From Parabacteroides sp. FAFU027 (lineage in GTDB: Bacteria > Bacteroidota > Bacteroidia > Bacteroidales > UBA7332): 64,000 nucleotides of DNA. The stretch's first letter is position 1; each line of letters opens with the position of its first letter. The stretch is from positions 1 through 64,000 of the forward strand of contig NZ_JAKZKV010000013.1 in NCBI RefSeq assembly GCF_022808675.1, given 5' to 3'. This document shows positions 9,392-18,674 of the stretch, piece by piece. The notes beneath the pieces were generated by a model. The model was not told the origin of the DNA, searched no databases, and saw only the letters and a list, made by a program, of their open reading frames with translations. The translations under genes and the position numbers were made by a program.

Positions 9392-9704
9392 AACCGACTT
9401 TGAAGAAATCATCCGTCGTTCACTGGAACTGCGGAAACAATATCACCAACAGGAAGTGCAATATCACGGTAGCGAGTGGACGATAGAGGAAGATGCCCTG
9501 GCATTCCTTACCGACGCTGGATTGGTTGGACGCAACATTATGTCGCAACAGGGTCGCTGGCCGAAAGAAAACGCACAGGCTGAGCTGGAGCACAAACTCG
9601 GGGAAAACATCTGGTGGCTGATTGTCCTGGCAGAACGTTCCGGGATTGATATAAAGAAAGCGGTTAATGACTTCCTGACTAAAACGGAAGAATCGCTTTT
9701 ATAG
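9384..9704 (+). CDS. MazG-like all-alpha protein
   Basis: 106 residues from the ATG at 9384, which overlaps the upstream stop codon. All-helical, with an ELEHKLGENIWWLIVLAER stretch followed by SGIDIKKAVNDFLTKTEESL. This resembles the second half of MazG-type nucleotide pyrophosphohydrolases, where an acidic helix is followed by LGIDxxxAV. The EExxD-type metal ligands are only partly visible, so activity is uncertain. It probably belongs to a short operon with the upstream hypothetical gene. Confidence 0.55.
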   Translation: MNKTDFEEIIRRSLELRKQYHQQEVQYHGSEWTIEEDALAFLTDAGLVGRNIMSQQGRWPKENAQAELEHKLGENIWWLIVLAERSGIDIKKAVNDFLTKTEESLL

Positions 9705-9745
9705 CTTTCTCGCAGGGTAAAATCCGACCCATAAATTACATCATC

Positions 9746-10006
9746 ATGAACACAACTCCATCACACTACAACCTACCCTCCCGCATAAAGCTCGAAGCAT
9801 TGGGCGAGCAACATCTGGGTATCGTCAGACTGATCAAAAGCCGGATTATCCGTAAGGATGCGGAGAAAATAATCGAAACAGCCCGACAAATCAAAAACAC
9901 ATCTGTAGATGTGAAGGTATCACTGATTTGCACCCGTAATATCTGCTCAAAGTCCATCAGGTTACTGGAAGAGGAAGGTATTGGAATTGTGTTTCGGGAG
10001 GAATAA
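9746..10006 (+). CDS. Small conserved-looking hypothetical protein
   Basis: 86 residues, no signal peptide, alternating helix/strand pattern: KLEALGEQHLGIVRLIKSR, then RIIRKDAEKIIETARQI, then SLICTRNICSKSIRLLEEEG. Two cysteines sit in CTRNIC. The family was not recognised. It starts 41 bp after the MazG-like gene on the same strand and may share its transcript. Confidence 0.55.
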   Translation: MNTTPSHYNLPSRIKLEALGEQHLGIVRLIKSRIIRKDAEKIIETARQIKNTSVDVKVSLICTRNICSKSIRLLEEEGIGIVFREE

Positions 10007-10013
10007 ACTTTGT

Positions 10014-10066
10014 ACAGGGTTAAAACCAGTGTGCTACCACATCAGTCATGTCCACTGCATTTGATG
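10014..10066. repeat. Dispersed intergenic repeat, copy 2
   Basis: Second copy of the element at 6557-6613. It is followed at about 10090-10117 by another hairpin (CAAGCGGC ... GCCGC ... CGCTTG). The interval 10007-10188 holds no gene. Confidence 0.7.
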
Positions 10067-10188
10067 TAGACAATCTGCACATATTACGCGTCAAGCGGCA
10101 TAAAGCCGCTGATCGCTTGCCACATCAGCTTGTCGGATGGAAGAAATAAAGTTACATTTGCACTCATTCATCCCCAATTATAATTATT

Positions 10189-10464
10189 ATGATTCGACTT
10201 AATGTATTTATCTCGGTAGAAGAGGCAAACCGTACCAAAGTATTGGAAGCTGCGAAAGAACTGACTGCTTTATCAATTCAGGAAGAAGGTTGTATTGCAT
10301 ACGACATTTTTGAAAGTGCCACACGTCCTAATGTCTTGATGTTTTGCGAAACGTGGAAAGATAGCGAAACACTTAACAAACATGCTAAAAGCGCACATTT
10401 CATCAAGAATATTGCTGTACTCAATGAATTTGCCAACATGAAGATGGAGAAATTCGAGTTTTAA
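10189..10464 (+). CDS. Antibiotic-biosynthesis-monooxygenase (ABM) family protein
   Basis: 91-residue dimeric ferredoxin-like fold protein of the ABM/YgiN type. Supporting motifs: IRLNVFISVEEANRTKVLEAAKELTALS, then EEGCIAYDIFESATRPNVLMFCETWKD, the usual xGCxxYdxxxs ... fxxxExWkd pattern, and HAKSAHFI near the end. Members are quinol monooxygenases or heme-degrading enzymes, or simply small stress proteins; the substrate is unknown. It converges on the broken MFS gene across tandem array B. Confidence 0.8.
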   Translation: MIRLNVFISVEEANRTKVLEAAKELTALSIQEEGCIAYDIFESATRPNVLMFCETWKDSETLNKHAKSAHFIKNIAVLNEFANMKMEKFEF

Positions 10465-10501
10465 AAGCCTACACATAAGAGAGTGGCTTAAAGTGCCCCA
10501 A

Positions 10502-10718
10502 AATGCCTGAAAAACGTTCTGCGGCACTAAAAAATGAGCCATCGGCACTGAAAAGCGCTTGGGAGTCACTGAAAAATGCGAGAGAAGCACTGTAAAATGG
10601 GACAGCGGCACTCCGAAATGCAATGGAGGCACTGAAAAACGCGAGAGCGGTGCTGAAAAATGTATTGGAGGCGCTGAAAAATGCGAGGGAGTCAACCTCC
10701 CGACCATTTTTCAGTGCC
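10502..10718. repeat. 21-bp tandem array B (8 clear units plus inverted end copy)
   Basis: Eight contiguous units of exactly 21 bp (10523-10690), consensus GGCACTGAAAAATGCGAGAGA, preceded by at least one more degenerate unit at 10502-10522. The array ends with an inverted copy (10705-10718, CATTTTTCAGTGCC), so the last direct unit and this copy form a long hairpin at 10670-10718 with inner GGGAG/CTCCC pairing. The hairpin lies between two convergent genes and may terminate both. Confidence 0.9.
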
Positions 10719-10761
10719 TATAAACGTTCGAAGGGCACTTTATTAATTATAAAATAAGCAT

Positions 10762-11935
10762 TCAGACGGTTGCATATTCCAGTCGCTCTTCCATTTGCTG
10801 TTTTCGCATAAAAACAAAAACAGAGAGCGCGGCGACAAATAAAAAAGCGGTGCCAATAATGGCAGAATAATTCACACTCATCCCGGCATCGATAGGAAGG
10901 CCGCCACTGTAAGCGCCCAATGCATTCCCCATATTAAAGGCAATCTGGATAAATGCGGCTCCCATCATTTCACCACCTTGTGCATTTTGCAATATCAACA
11001 GCTGAACCGCTGACGAAACTCCAAACAGGCAAAACGAAGAAATACACATCATGGAAAGTGAAACCATGGAATGAGTGGCATAAAAGAATATCATCATTAA
11101 TGCCAATCCTGCGATGGCATAGCCTATACTGGCAACAGCCGAACTTCTGAAACGATCGGATAATCTACCACCTATCAGATTACCCACCACCATGCTGCAA
11201 CCGCTCAAAACCATAATCCAGGTCATATCTCCTGCTGAAAATCCGGATAGTCCGGTCATCAACGGAGCGATGTAGCTATAATAGCAAAAAACACCGCCAC
11301 TGCCTAATCCCGTGGCAATCAGTATCAGCCAGGGCTCGATATTCTTCATAAAACGAAACTGACCTTTGAGTCCTGTATCCGGAACCGGAGACTGTGAAGG
11401 TAGAAATTTCACCAGTGCCAAAAGATTAATAACACCCCAGGCGCCTGTCCCGTAAAAGATGATTCGCCACGTAAAATGATTGGTTATATAAGCCCCCAGA
11501 GGTACACCCAGGCAGGTTGGCGACTGTCATACCGGAAATCATAAAAGCCAAAGCTTGAGCGCTTTTTCCTTCTTGTGCAATGCGCCTAGCAACGATAGAT
11601 CCGACCCCAAAGAATGCCCCGTGAGGCAACCCGGAGACAAAACGCATGGCCAGCATCATCGAATAACTACCCGATAAGCCGGTTAAGGTATTTCCCAACG
11701 CATATATAAAAATGAGCAAAAAGAGAACTTTCTTAAGCGGAAACTTTCTGGCGCCAAGGAGCATGACTGGCGCACCGACACTTACACCAAGAGCATACGC
11801 AGAAATCAAATGACCGGCTTCAGGTATTGAGACACCCAGATCTCTGGCTACAAAGGGTAAAATCCCCATCATGACAAACTCCGAAATCCCCAAGCCAAAG
11901 GTCCCCAACGCCAGCGGCAACAAACTCTTCTTCAT
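10762..11935 (-). pseudogene. MFS drug/sugar exporter disrupted by a single-base frameshift
   Basis: Two adjacent frames together make one major facilitator protein of the AraJ/DHA1 type, of about 390 residues and 12 helices. The N-terminal part (from the ATG at 11935) runs LGISEFVMMGILPFVARDLG ... RFVSGLPHGAFFGVGSIVARR ... GMTVANLPG and then goes out of frame. The other frame resumes with VPLGAYITNHFTWRI, NLLALVKFLP and the rest. One extra base at about 11506 (plus-strand A between CCC and TAC) explains the shift. The promoter at 11963-11994 overlaps the longer start at 11965, so the ATG at 11935 is preferred. It could be a true recent pseudogene or a sequencing error. Confidence 0.85.
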
Positions 11936-11962
11936 CAACAATCCCTTTTTATTTTCAGGGTG

Positions 11963-11994
11963 CAAAATTACGCCAACATCCAGTCCCCTACAAT
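11963..11994 (-). promoter_or_regulatory. Promoter of the MFS gene
   Basis: Minus strand: ATTG (11991-11994, one mismatch to TTTG), 20 nt, then TAATTTTG (11963-11970). The start site would fall near 11956, 21 nt before the ATG at 11935. Confidence 0.55.
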
Positions 11995-12033
11995 AAAAGG
12001 TTAATTAATTATTGCTTATTTACTTCTGTCCTT

Positions 12034-12903
12034 TTACGTAACCTTGTATTCTCCCGGAGTTATCCCGGTCAGTCGCTTAAAGTATTTTCCGAAAAAAGAC
12101 TGATCGGGGAAGTTGAGCCTGTCTGATACGATCTGAATATTCATGCCCGGTGTTTTCAGTAAAGCCTTAGCTTCGAGTATGACCACATCTTCGATCCATT
12201 CGGCTGCTGTTTTACCGGTTAGTGATTTACATAAAGTCGAAAGATATTTAGGAGTAAGGCATAATTTATCGGCATAGAAGTTGAGTCCGCGTTCTTCCCG
12301 GAAGTGTTCGAATATCAGCATCTTGAAGGTGGCGAAGATCTCTTCTTTGTGGGATTTCCGGATGCCTGATGGTAAATACCTGGACTGAACAAGAGCCATC
12401 ATTTCGTAGAGCATGGCCAGAAACAGATTATTTACCACAAACTCACGCGTAACGGGATTTTCGATATATTTCTTGGAATGGATCATTTCATAGTACTGAA
12501 GGATCAATTCCTTTTCATCCTCTGCCATATTGACTACCGGATGATCTCTGAGAAAAAGATAGATGGAAAAGTCAGCCCTCAGATTCAGTTGAATTGAATT
12601 CATAAAGCTTTCCGAGATTGCAAAGAAACGCAGGGAAATATCCTCACTCATGCTAATCACCCTGATCAGATGATCCGGTAAAATGACGCACACCGTATTG
12701 GGGATAATTTTATAATAATTGAGGTTAATCTCGATCTCGGCGCTTCCCTCTACGCATAAGGCAAATGCAATGCAATCAGTCCGGCTCGGGTAGTAGGGGA
12801 AGGGTATGGTCCGGAGGTTATCCGAAAGGACCAACCCGTCTGTAATAAAGTCGGTAGGATGCGATTCCAGAAAATCGCAGAACCTCATTAATGAGTCATC
12901 CAT
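12034..12903 (-). CDS. AraC-family transcriptional regulator
   Basis: 289-residue DNA-binding regulator. The N-terminal half is a cupin-like sensor domain (ALCVEGSAEIEINLNYYKI). The C-terminal about 100 residues carry the double helix-turn-helix: LNFYADKLCLTPKYLSTLCK for the first and IQIVSDRLNFPDQSFFGKYFK followed by TGITPGEYK for the second, the standard AraC signature. It lies between the broken MFS gene (same strand, 68 bp downstream) and the RND efflux operon (divergent, 173 bp upstream). Control of one or both exporters is inferred from position; no ligand can be named. Confidence 0.9.
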   Translation of the reverse strand: MDDSLMRFCDFLESHPTDFITDGLVLSDNLRTIPFPYYPSRTDCIAFALCVEGSAEIEINLNYYKIIPNTVCVILPDHLIRVISMSEDISLRFFAISESFMNSIQLNLRADFSIYLFLRDHPVVNMAEDEKELILQYYEMIHSKKYIENPVTREFVVNNLFLAMLYEMMALVQSRYLPSGIRKSHKEEIFATFKMLIFEHFREERGLNFYADKLCLTPKYLSTLCKSLTGKTAAEWIEDVVILEAKALLKTPGMNIQIVSDRLNFPDQSFFGKYFKRLTGITPGEYKVT

Positions 12904-13076
12904 ATATTCTGTGTTGAGTGGATAAATTTACAAATAAATAGTGTTGTTGGTATTCCAAATGGCGTAAAAAGCGAAAAATAGACCATAAATGCAGCCTGCA
13001 AGACCTTTTGTAATGACGGATGGAACGCCAAATTTGCAACGTATTTGTAAGTACTAAATAAATCAACTAAAATAGT

Positions 13077-14114
13077 ATGTCAAAGAGAAGAGTCTTGAAA
13101 TGTGTGCTGACCACGCTGGGGATAGTAGCGCTGGTCAGTTGCAGCAAATCAAAAAGTGAAACAACAATCACCAGCGAGGTGGTGACGGTGAAAACTCAGC
13201 AGGTGCAGCAGACGGACGCATCGGGTGTAAAAGATTACGTCGGTACGGTGGAAGAGTCGTCGGCTTCGGCGCTTAGCTTCGAAGTAGCCGGCAATGTGCA
13301 GCGGGTGTTGGTGAGCGAGGGACAACGGGTGCGCAAAGGCCAGTTGCTGGCCATCCTGGATAAGAGTTCTCTGAAGAGTGCGCATGATGCTGCGGTAGCC
13401 ATGCTTCGTCAGGCAGAGGATGCCAACAAAAGGCTGACCCTGTTGCATGACAACAATAGTCTGCCTGATATCAAATACATAGAGATGCAGACTAATCTGG
13501 AGAAAGCCCGGTCATCCGAAAGCATTGCCCGCAAGAATCTTAAAGATGCCTGCCTCTATGCACCTTTTGATGGAGTGATCGGTGAAAGGTCAATCGAACC
13601 GGGCATGAATGTAATGCCGTCACAGTCGGTTCTGACGCTGTTGCAGATGGGACAGCTGAAGGTGAAAGTGACAGTTCCTGAGAATGAAATTGCCATGACT
13701 CGTATCGGCCAAAAGGCTCAGATCACGATAGCAGCCCTGGATAATCGTTCTTTCGGCGGTGTTATTGACCTGAAAGGTGTCGTGGCCAATCCCCTGTCGC
13801 ATACCTACGATGTGAAAATCAGAATTAATCAAGCCGATCCTCAACTGATGCCGGGCATGGTCTGTAAGGTGCTGTTGGATACAGAAGCTAAGGCCGCAGG
13901 ATTGGTATTGCCCAATCAGGCGATACAGGTGAGTGACAGTGGTCAGAAATATGTATGGCTGGCCCGGAACGGAAAGGCCGAGCGTCAAATGATAGAGACC
14001 GGCGAACTCACCGATAATGGAGTAACAGTCACGGACGGTCTGCGTCCGGGCGATCAGGTGATCGTAGAGGGTTGGCAAAAAATTGGTGACGATAGCAAAA
14101 TCAAGGCATTATGA
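13077..14114 (+). CDS. RND efflux periplasmic adaptor (membrane fusion) lipoprotein
   Basis: Links an inner-membrane RND pump to an outer-membrane channel. 345 residues with a lipoprotein signal (LVSC, Cys22 as lipidated residue). Barrel-sandwich halves are visible around VAGNVQRVLVSEGQRVRKGQ and LYAPFDGVIGERSIEPGM with a short helical hairpin between (about 95-150), followed by beta-barrel (LKVKVTVPENEIAMTRIGQ) and membrane-proximal domains. It is the first gene of a three-gene operon; its stop overlaps the pump gene start by 4 bp (ATGA). Confidence 0.92.
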   Translation: MSKRRVLKCVLTTLGIVALVSCSKSKSETTITSEVVTVKTQQVQQTDASGVKDYVGTVEESSASALSFEVAGNVQRVLVSEGQRVRKGQLLAILDKSSLKSAHDAAVAMLRQAEDANKRLTLLHDNNSLPDIKYIEMQTNLEKARSSESIARKNLKDACLYAPFDGVIGERSIEPGMNVMPSQSVLTLLQMGQLKVKVTVPENEIAMTRIGQKAQITIAALDNRSFGGVIDLKGVVANPLSHTYDVKIRINQADPQLMPGMVCKVLLDTEAKAAGLVLPNQAIQVSDSGQKYVWLARNGKAERQMIETGELTDNGVTVTDGLRPGDQVIVEGWQKIGDDSKIKAL

Positions 14115-17100
14115 GCAGAGCTAAAATAAGCGTAGTCGAACTGGCTATGCGGCACCGTCAGATCGTATTGCTGATTACTGCCATACTCCTGATATTCGGG
14201 GTATTTGCCCTGATCAAAATGCCGAAGCAGGAGTTCCCGTCGTTTACCATTCGTCAGGGTTTGGTGGTGGGGGTATATCCCGGCGCTACCTCGGCTGAGG
14301 TTGAGGAGCAATTGGCCAAGCCGCTGGAACGTTTTCTCTTCAGTTATAAGGAAATAAAAAAGGAAAAGACCTATTCCCAGTCACGCGACGGCATCGTGTA
14401 TGTGTATGTAGAACTCAATGATAATGTAAAGGATAAGGATGAATTCTGGTCTAAATTCAAGCACGGCCTGTCCCAGTTTCGGGCGGAACTGCCGTCAGGT
14501 GTTCTGGCATTGATCGCCAATGATGATTTTGGCGATACTTCTGCGTTACTGATTTCTCTTGAATCGAAAGATAAAACCTATCATCAACTTGAAAACTATC
14601 TGGATGAGCTCGAAAGTCGCCTACGTCGGATCAAGTCCGTGTCAAATCTGCGTCATTACGGTTTGCAGCGTGAGCAAATTAGTATTTATCTTGATAAAGA
14701 GAAGCTTGCTGCCTACGGTATTAGCTCTTCTTCGTTGTTTGCTAATTTTTATTCGCATGGGATAACATCGGTGAGCGGATCGGTCGATAACAGTCAGCTG
14801 GTGGCTCCGATACACATTCCCGATACGTACCGGAAAGAGCAGGATATTGCCAATCAGATAGTTTATTCCGATCCGAAGGGTAATCTGATCCGGTTGAAAG
14901 ATGTTGCCCGTATCGTTCGTGGATACCCCAATCCAGATAGTTACGTTGAGACCAATGGCAATAAATGCCTGATCCTCTCGATGGAGATGCAGCAGGGGAA
15001 TAATATTATCGCATATGGCAAAGAGGTGGATGAGGTATTGAAGAAGTTCCAGGCGGAATTGCCGCAAAGTGTTACAATGAAGCGAATTGCCGATCAGCCT
15101 AAGGTGGTTAACACCTCTGTCAATAATTTCCTTCGGGAAATGGGGATTGCGATTCTGGCGGTGATTCTGGTTACGATTGCCTTGTTGCCGTTGCGTGTGG
15201 CTACAGTAGCGGCGACTACCATCCCGATCAGCGTGTTTATCTCCATGGGAATTATGTTTGCTTTTGGCATTGAGCTGAATACGGTAACACTGGCAGCCCT
15301 GATCGTGGTACTCGGAATGATTGTGGACAACTCCATTGTGATCGTGGACAGTTATATGGAAAAACTCGATCACGGGATGTCACGCTGGTATGCCGCCATC
15401 AGCAGTGCGCGGGAATATTTCAAGGCGATCTTCTCTGCCACACTGGCCATTAGCATCACCTTCTTTCCATTTCTGATTACGATGAGCGGACAAATGAACG
15501 ACTTCGTCCTGTTTTTCCCATGGACCATCCTGATCACGCTCTTTGTCTCGCTGGCAGTGGCCATGTTGCTCATTCCGTACATGCAGTACCTGTTTATCCG
15601 TAAGGGATTTATTCAGTTGAAAAAAGAAAAGGGTAGCGACAAACCTAGCTTTCTCGATAAAATACAGGCATTGTATGATCAGTTGCTTGCGTTGGTATTT
15701 CGCCATCCCCGGGTAACATTGATGATTTCGGCCTTGTGCGTAGTAATAGGTGGACTGGTTATTTCGCAAAGCAAACAGCGGCTTTGGCCGGTAGCCGAAC
15801 GGGATCAGTTTGCCGTAGAGATTTATCTGCCGCAGGGAAGCTCCCTTCAGCAAACCGTTTCCATTTGCAATGATCTCGAAAAAACATTACGCAAAGAGTC
15901 GGAGGTGACTGCGATTACGAAGTTTGTGGGAACCAGTTCGCCCCGTTTCCATACTACTTATGCGCCGAATCTTCCCGGCAAGAACTATGCTCAGTTTATT
16001 GTCAATACTTCATCGGAAGAAAGCACAGAGGAACTTCTGGATAAATACACCAATGCCTATGCTTATCACTATCCGAAAGCTTATGTGAAATTTAAGCAGA
16101 TGGACTTTCAGGCGGTAAGCGCTCCGATTGAGGTACGACTATCCGGCGATAATATAGCACAGCTCAAAAGCTCTGCCGATTCGGTGATCCGCCAGTTGCG
16201 CAAAATCAATGAACTTGTTTACATCCGTACCAATTACGAACAGATGCTTCCGGGGGCTGAGGTCGATATTGACAATGTGGAGGCCAACCGTCTCGGACTT
16301 ACCCGTTCGCTCATCGCTGGCAATCTGGCCATCCGCTTCAACGGACTCCCCATTACCACACTCTGGGAAGGCGATTATCCTGTTGCAGTCAAGCTGAAAG
16401 CCGACTGGAAGGACAATGAACCGAAGTTTTCCGATATTGGAAACGAACATATCACTTCGATCAATCCGATGGTGTCAGTTCCTCTGCGCCAGGTGGCAAA
16501 GATTCGCCCCGACTGGACAGACGGGCAGATCGTTCGCCGTAATGGAGTCCGCACACTTTCTGTGCAAGCCGAGGTGAAGCGGGGGTATAATACAGGCGAA
16601 ATTTTCAAAAAAGTACAGGCGACTGTGGATCAGATCTCGTTGCCGGCTTCTGTGGAGAAAAACTACGGAGGCGCTCATGAGGCGGATGAAGAGGCTAAGC
16701 CGCAGATTGCAGGCGGATTGATCATCGCCATCTTCGTGATCTTTATGATTCTGGTTTTTCATTTCAAAAAGATCAATATGGCGCTAATCGTACTGGGATC
16801 TACCGTCCTAAGTCTGTTTGGAGCAGCCATCGGACTGATGGTGATGAACACCGAGCTGGGGATGACGGCCATACTGGGTTTTGTAAGTCTGATGGGGATT
16901 ATCGTGCGCAATGGGATCATTATGTTCGATTATGCAGAAGAGATTCGCCTTAAACACAAACTGACGGCTAAGGATGCGGCCTTTGAGGCTGGTAAACGAC
17001 GGATGAGACCGATCTTCCTTACTTCGGCAGCGGCATCTATGGGAGTGGTCCCCATGATCATCAGTAAGAGTGCCCTGTGGGCTCCGATGGGTACTGTGAT

Positions 17101-17203
17101 TTTCTTCGGCACACTGGGATCGATGTTTTTTATTGTGACTGTACTTCCGTTAGTTTACTGGGGAATATTCCGTAAATGCGACGCTTTAATTCTAAGAAAA
17201 TAG
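14111..17203 (+). CDS. RND multidrug efflux pump, inner-membrane subunit
   Basis: Proton-driven exporter of 1030 residues with the normal RND duplication: two blocks of six helices, each preceded by a large periplasmic loop. The TM4 proton-relay motif reads VLGMIVDNSIVIVDS, so the second Asp of AcrB is Asn here, a known variation in HAE1-like relatives. PGATSAEVEEQL at the start of the first porter domain and GFVSLMGIIVRNGIIMFDYAEE in the second half are typical. Cargo is unknown. It is translationally coupled to the adaptor (4-bp overlap) and followed after 3 bp by the outer-membrane channel gene. Confidence 0.93.
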   Translation: MSRAKISVVELAMRHRQIVLLITAILLIFGVFALIKMPKQEFPSFTIRQGLVVGVYPGATSAEVEEQLAKPLERFLFSYKEIKKEKTYSQSRDGIVYVYVELNDNVKDKDEFWSKFKHGLSQFRAELPSGVLALIANDDFGDTSALLISLESKDKTYHQLENYLDELESRLRRIKSVSNLRHYGLQREQISIYLDKEKLAAYGISSSSLFANFYSHGITSVSGSVDNSQLVAPIHIPDTYRKEQDIANQIVYSDPKGNLIRLKDVARIVRGYPNPDSYVETNGNKCLILSMEMQQGNNIIAYGKEVDEVLKKFQAELPQSVTMKRIADQPKVVNTSVNNFLREMGIAILAVILVTIALLPLRVATVAATTIPISVFISMGIMFAFGIELNTVTLAALIVVLGMIVDNSIVIVDSYMEKLDHGMSRWYAAISSAREYFKAIFSATLAISITFFPFLITMSGQMNDFVLFFPWTILITLFVSLAVAMLLIPYMQYLFIRKGFIQLKKEKGSDKPSFLDKIQALYDQLLALVFRHPRVTLMISALCVVIGGLVISQSKQRLWPVAERDQFAVEIYLPQGSSLQQTVSICNDLEKTLRKESEVTAITKFVGTSSPRFHTTYAPNLPGKNYAQFIVNTSSEESTEELLDKYTNAYAYHYPKAYVKFKQMDFQAVSAPIEVRLSGDNIAQLKSSADSVIRQLRKINELVYIRTNYEQMLPGAEVDIDNVEANRLGLTRSLIAGNLAIRFNGLPITTLWEGDYPVAVKLKADWKDNEPKFSDIGNEHITSINPMVSVPLRQVAKIRPDWTDGQIVRRNGVRTLSVQAEVKRGYNTGEIFKKVQATVDQISLPASVEKNYGGAHEADEEAKPQIAGGLIIAIFVIFMILVFHFKKINMALIVLGSTVLSLFGAAIGLMVMNTELGMTAILGFVSLMGIIVRNGIIMFDYAEEIRLKHKLTAKDAAFEAGKRRMRPIFLTSAAASMGVVPMIISKSALWAPMGTVIFFGTLGSMFFIVTVLPLVYWGIFRKCDALILRK

Positions 17204-17206
17204 GAC

Positions 17207-18568
17207 ATGAAAATGAGACAACTCACAAGATATATGATCTGCTTCCTGATGACGGGAAGCTTTGCGGGAACGGTATTTTCCCAGAAAATAACTCTTGAAC
17301 GGTGTAAGGAACAGGCGCTGAAAAACAATGTGGCCATTCGCAACGGGGCCTTATCGGTTCAGGCGGCTGAGCAGACAAAGAAAGAGGCTTTTACCAAATA
17401 TTTCCCATCGGTAAGTGCCTCGACCAATACCTTTTCCAGCTCCAAAGCCCTGATGGAGATGACTATCAAAGGAGGAAATCTTCCGGTGTACGATGGTAAT
17501 CCGGCCAATCTGGCTACGGCTACGCAGTTTGCCTACTTCCCTGATGCCAATATTGCGATGCTGAAAAACGGGAGCGTTGCGATGGTCTCGGCCACGCAGC
17601 CACTTTTTGCCGGAGGGCGCATTGTCAATGGCAATAAGTTGGCGAATATAGGAGTGGAAGCCCAAAAGCTATCCACGGCGCTATCGGTCAATGAGGTGAC
17701 TCTTCAGACGGAGCAATACTTCTGGCAGATCGTTTCGCTGGAGGAAAAGCTGAAGACCATCAACCAGGTGGAACTGCTGTTGCAGAATCTGCAGAAGGAT
17801 GTCGATCTGGCTTACAAAGCGGGCGTTTCACCGATGAATGATGTGCTGAATGTGAAACTGAAACGCAATGAGCTGTCCGGCAGCCGACTGAAAGTGGAAA
17901 ACGGGATCCGCATTTGCAAAATGGCTCTTTGTCAGTATGCCGGTATGCCTTACGACTCCACCTTGGAGATCGATTATGCCGAATCGGACTTCCGGCTCAT
18001 TTCATCTCCCGAGACCTATGCTGTCAATCCGCAGGAGGCAGTAGCTCACCGTACGGAATCCCGGCTTTTACAGAAGAGCGTCGAAGCATCGCGCCTCCAG
18101 GTCCGTATCAAGCAGGGGGAATTACTCCCCGAAGCCGGAGTAGGCGTCTCTTATGCCACGGAAAATATGCTGGGCTATGAACGTCATTACGGTATTGCTT
18201 TTGCTTCGCTGAAGGTGCCGGTTTCCGACTGGTGGGGCGGTTCGCATGCTATAAAGAAGCGAAAACTGGATGAGCAGATCGCTATAAATAATCAGACCAA
18301 TGCCAATGAGCAGATGCTGCTCCAGATACAGCAGACCTGGCAGGATATGAAAGAGGGTTACAAGCAAATCGGTATCGCACAGGTGGCTGTTGACCAGGCG
18401 ACCGAGAATCATCGTCTTAATGCTGATAGTTACAAGGCGGGCACTGTTTCTTTGTCCGATCTGCTCTCGGCTCAGGCAAGCCTCCAGCAGTCCAAAGATC
18501 GTTACGTGGATGCCTGTACCGACTATATGTGTAAGAAATTGAAGTATCTACAAGCCACGGGAAGATAA
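17207..18568 (+). CDS. TolC-family outer-membrane efflux channel
   Basis: 453-residue outer-membrane factor completing the tripartite RND exporter. Signal peptide 1-26 ending VFSQ. It begins KITLERCKEQALKNNVAIRN, the standard start of outer-membrane efflux proteins, and has two long coiled-coil helical repeats, with YKAGTVSLSDLLSAQASLQQ in the second. Its start is 3 bp after the pump gene, so the three genes form one operon. A terminator follows at once. Confidence 0.92.
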   Translation: MKMRQLTRYMICFLMTGSFAGTVFSQKITLERCKEQALKNNVAIRNGALSVQAAEQTKKEAFTKYFPSVSASTNTFSSSKALMEMTIKGGNLPVYDGNPANLATATQFAYFPDANIAMLKNGSVAMVSATQPLFAGGRIVNGNKLANIGVEAQKLSTALSVNEVTLQTEQYFWQIVSLEEKLKTINQVELLLQNLQKDVDLAYKAGVSPMNDVLNVKLKRNELSGSRLKVENGIRICKMALCQYAGMPYDSTLEIDYAESDFRLISSPETYAVNPQEAVAHRTESRLLQKSVEASRLQVRIKQGELLPEAGVGVSYATENMLGYERHYGIAFASLKVPVSDWWGGSHAIKKRKLDEQIAINNQTNANEQMLLQIQQTWQDMKEGYKQIGIAQVAVDQATENHRLNADSYKAGTVSLSDLLSAQASLQQSKDRYVDACTDYMCKKLKYLQATGR

Positions 18569-18587
18569 CAGCACTATGCATTTCATG

Positions 18588-18632
18588 AAAAAGAGGATGT
18601 CCAAATATTTTCTCTTAGGACACCCTCTTTTT
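18588..18632 (+). terminator. Terminator of the RND operon
   Basis: Stem AAAGAGGATGTCC / GGACACCCTCTTT (one mismatch) followed by a T-run, 20 bp after the tolC-like stop. Confidence 0.85.
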
Positions 18633-18674
18633 ATCTTAAAACCGTTTGAAATTGCAAATAATGAATCAACGAGA

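Noticed and set aside
10273-10707. Minus-strand frame of 144 residues with HFSAPPI / RFSVPPL heptads
   Set aside because: Same effect in array B, and it overlaps the ABM gene for half its length.
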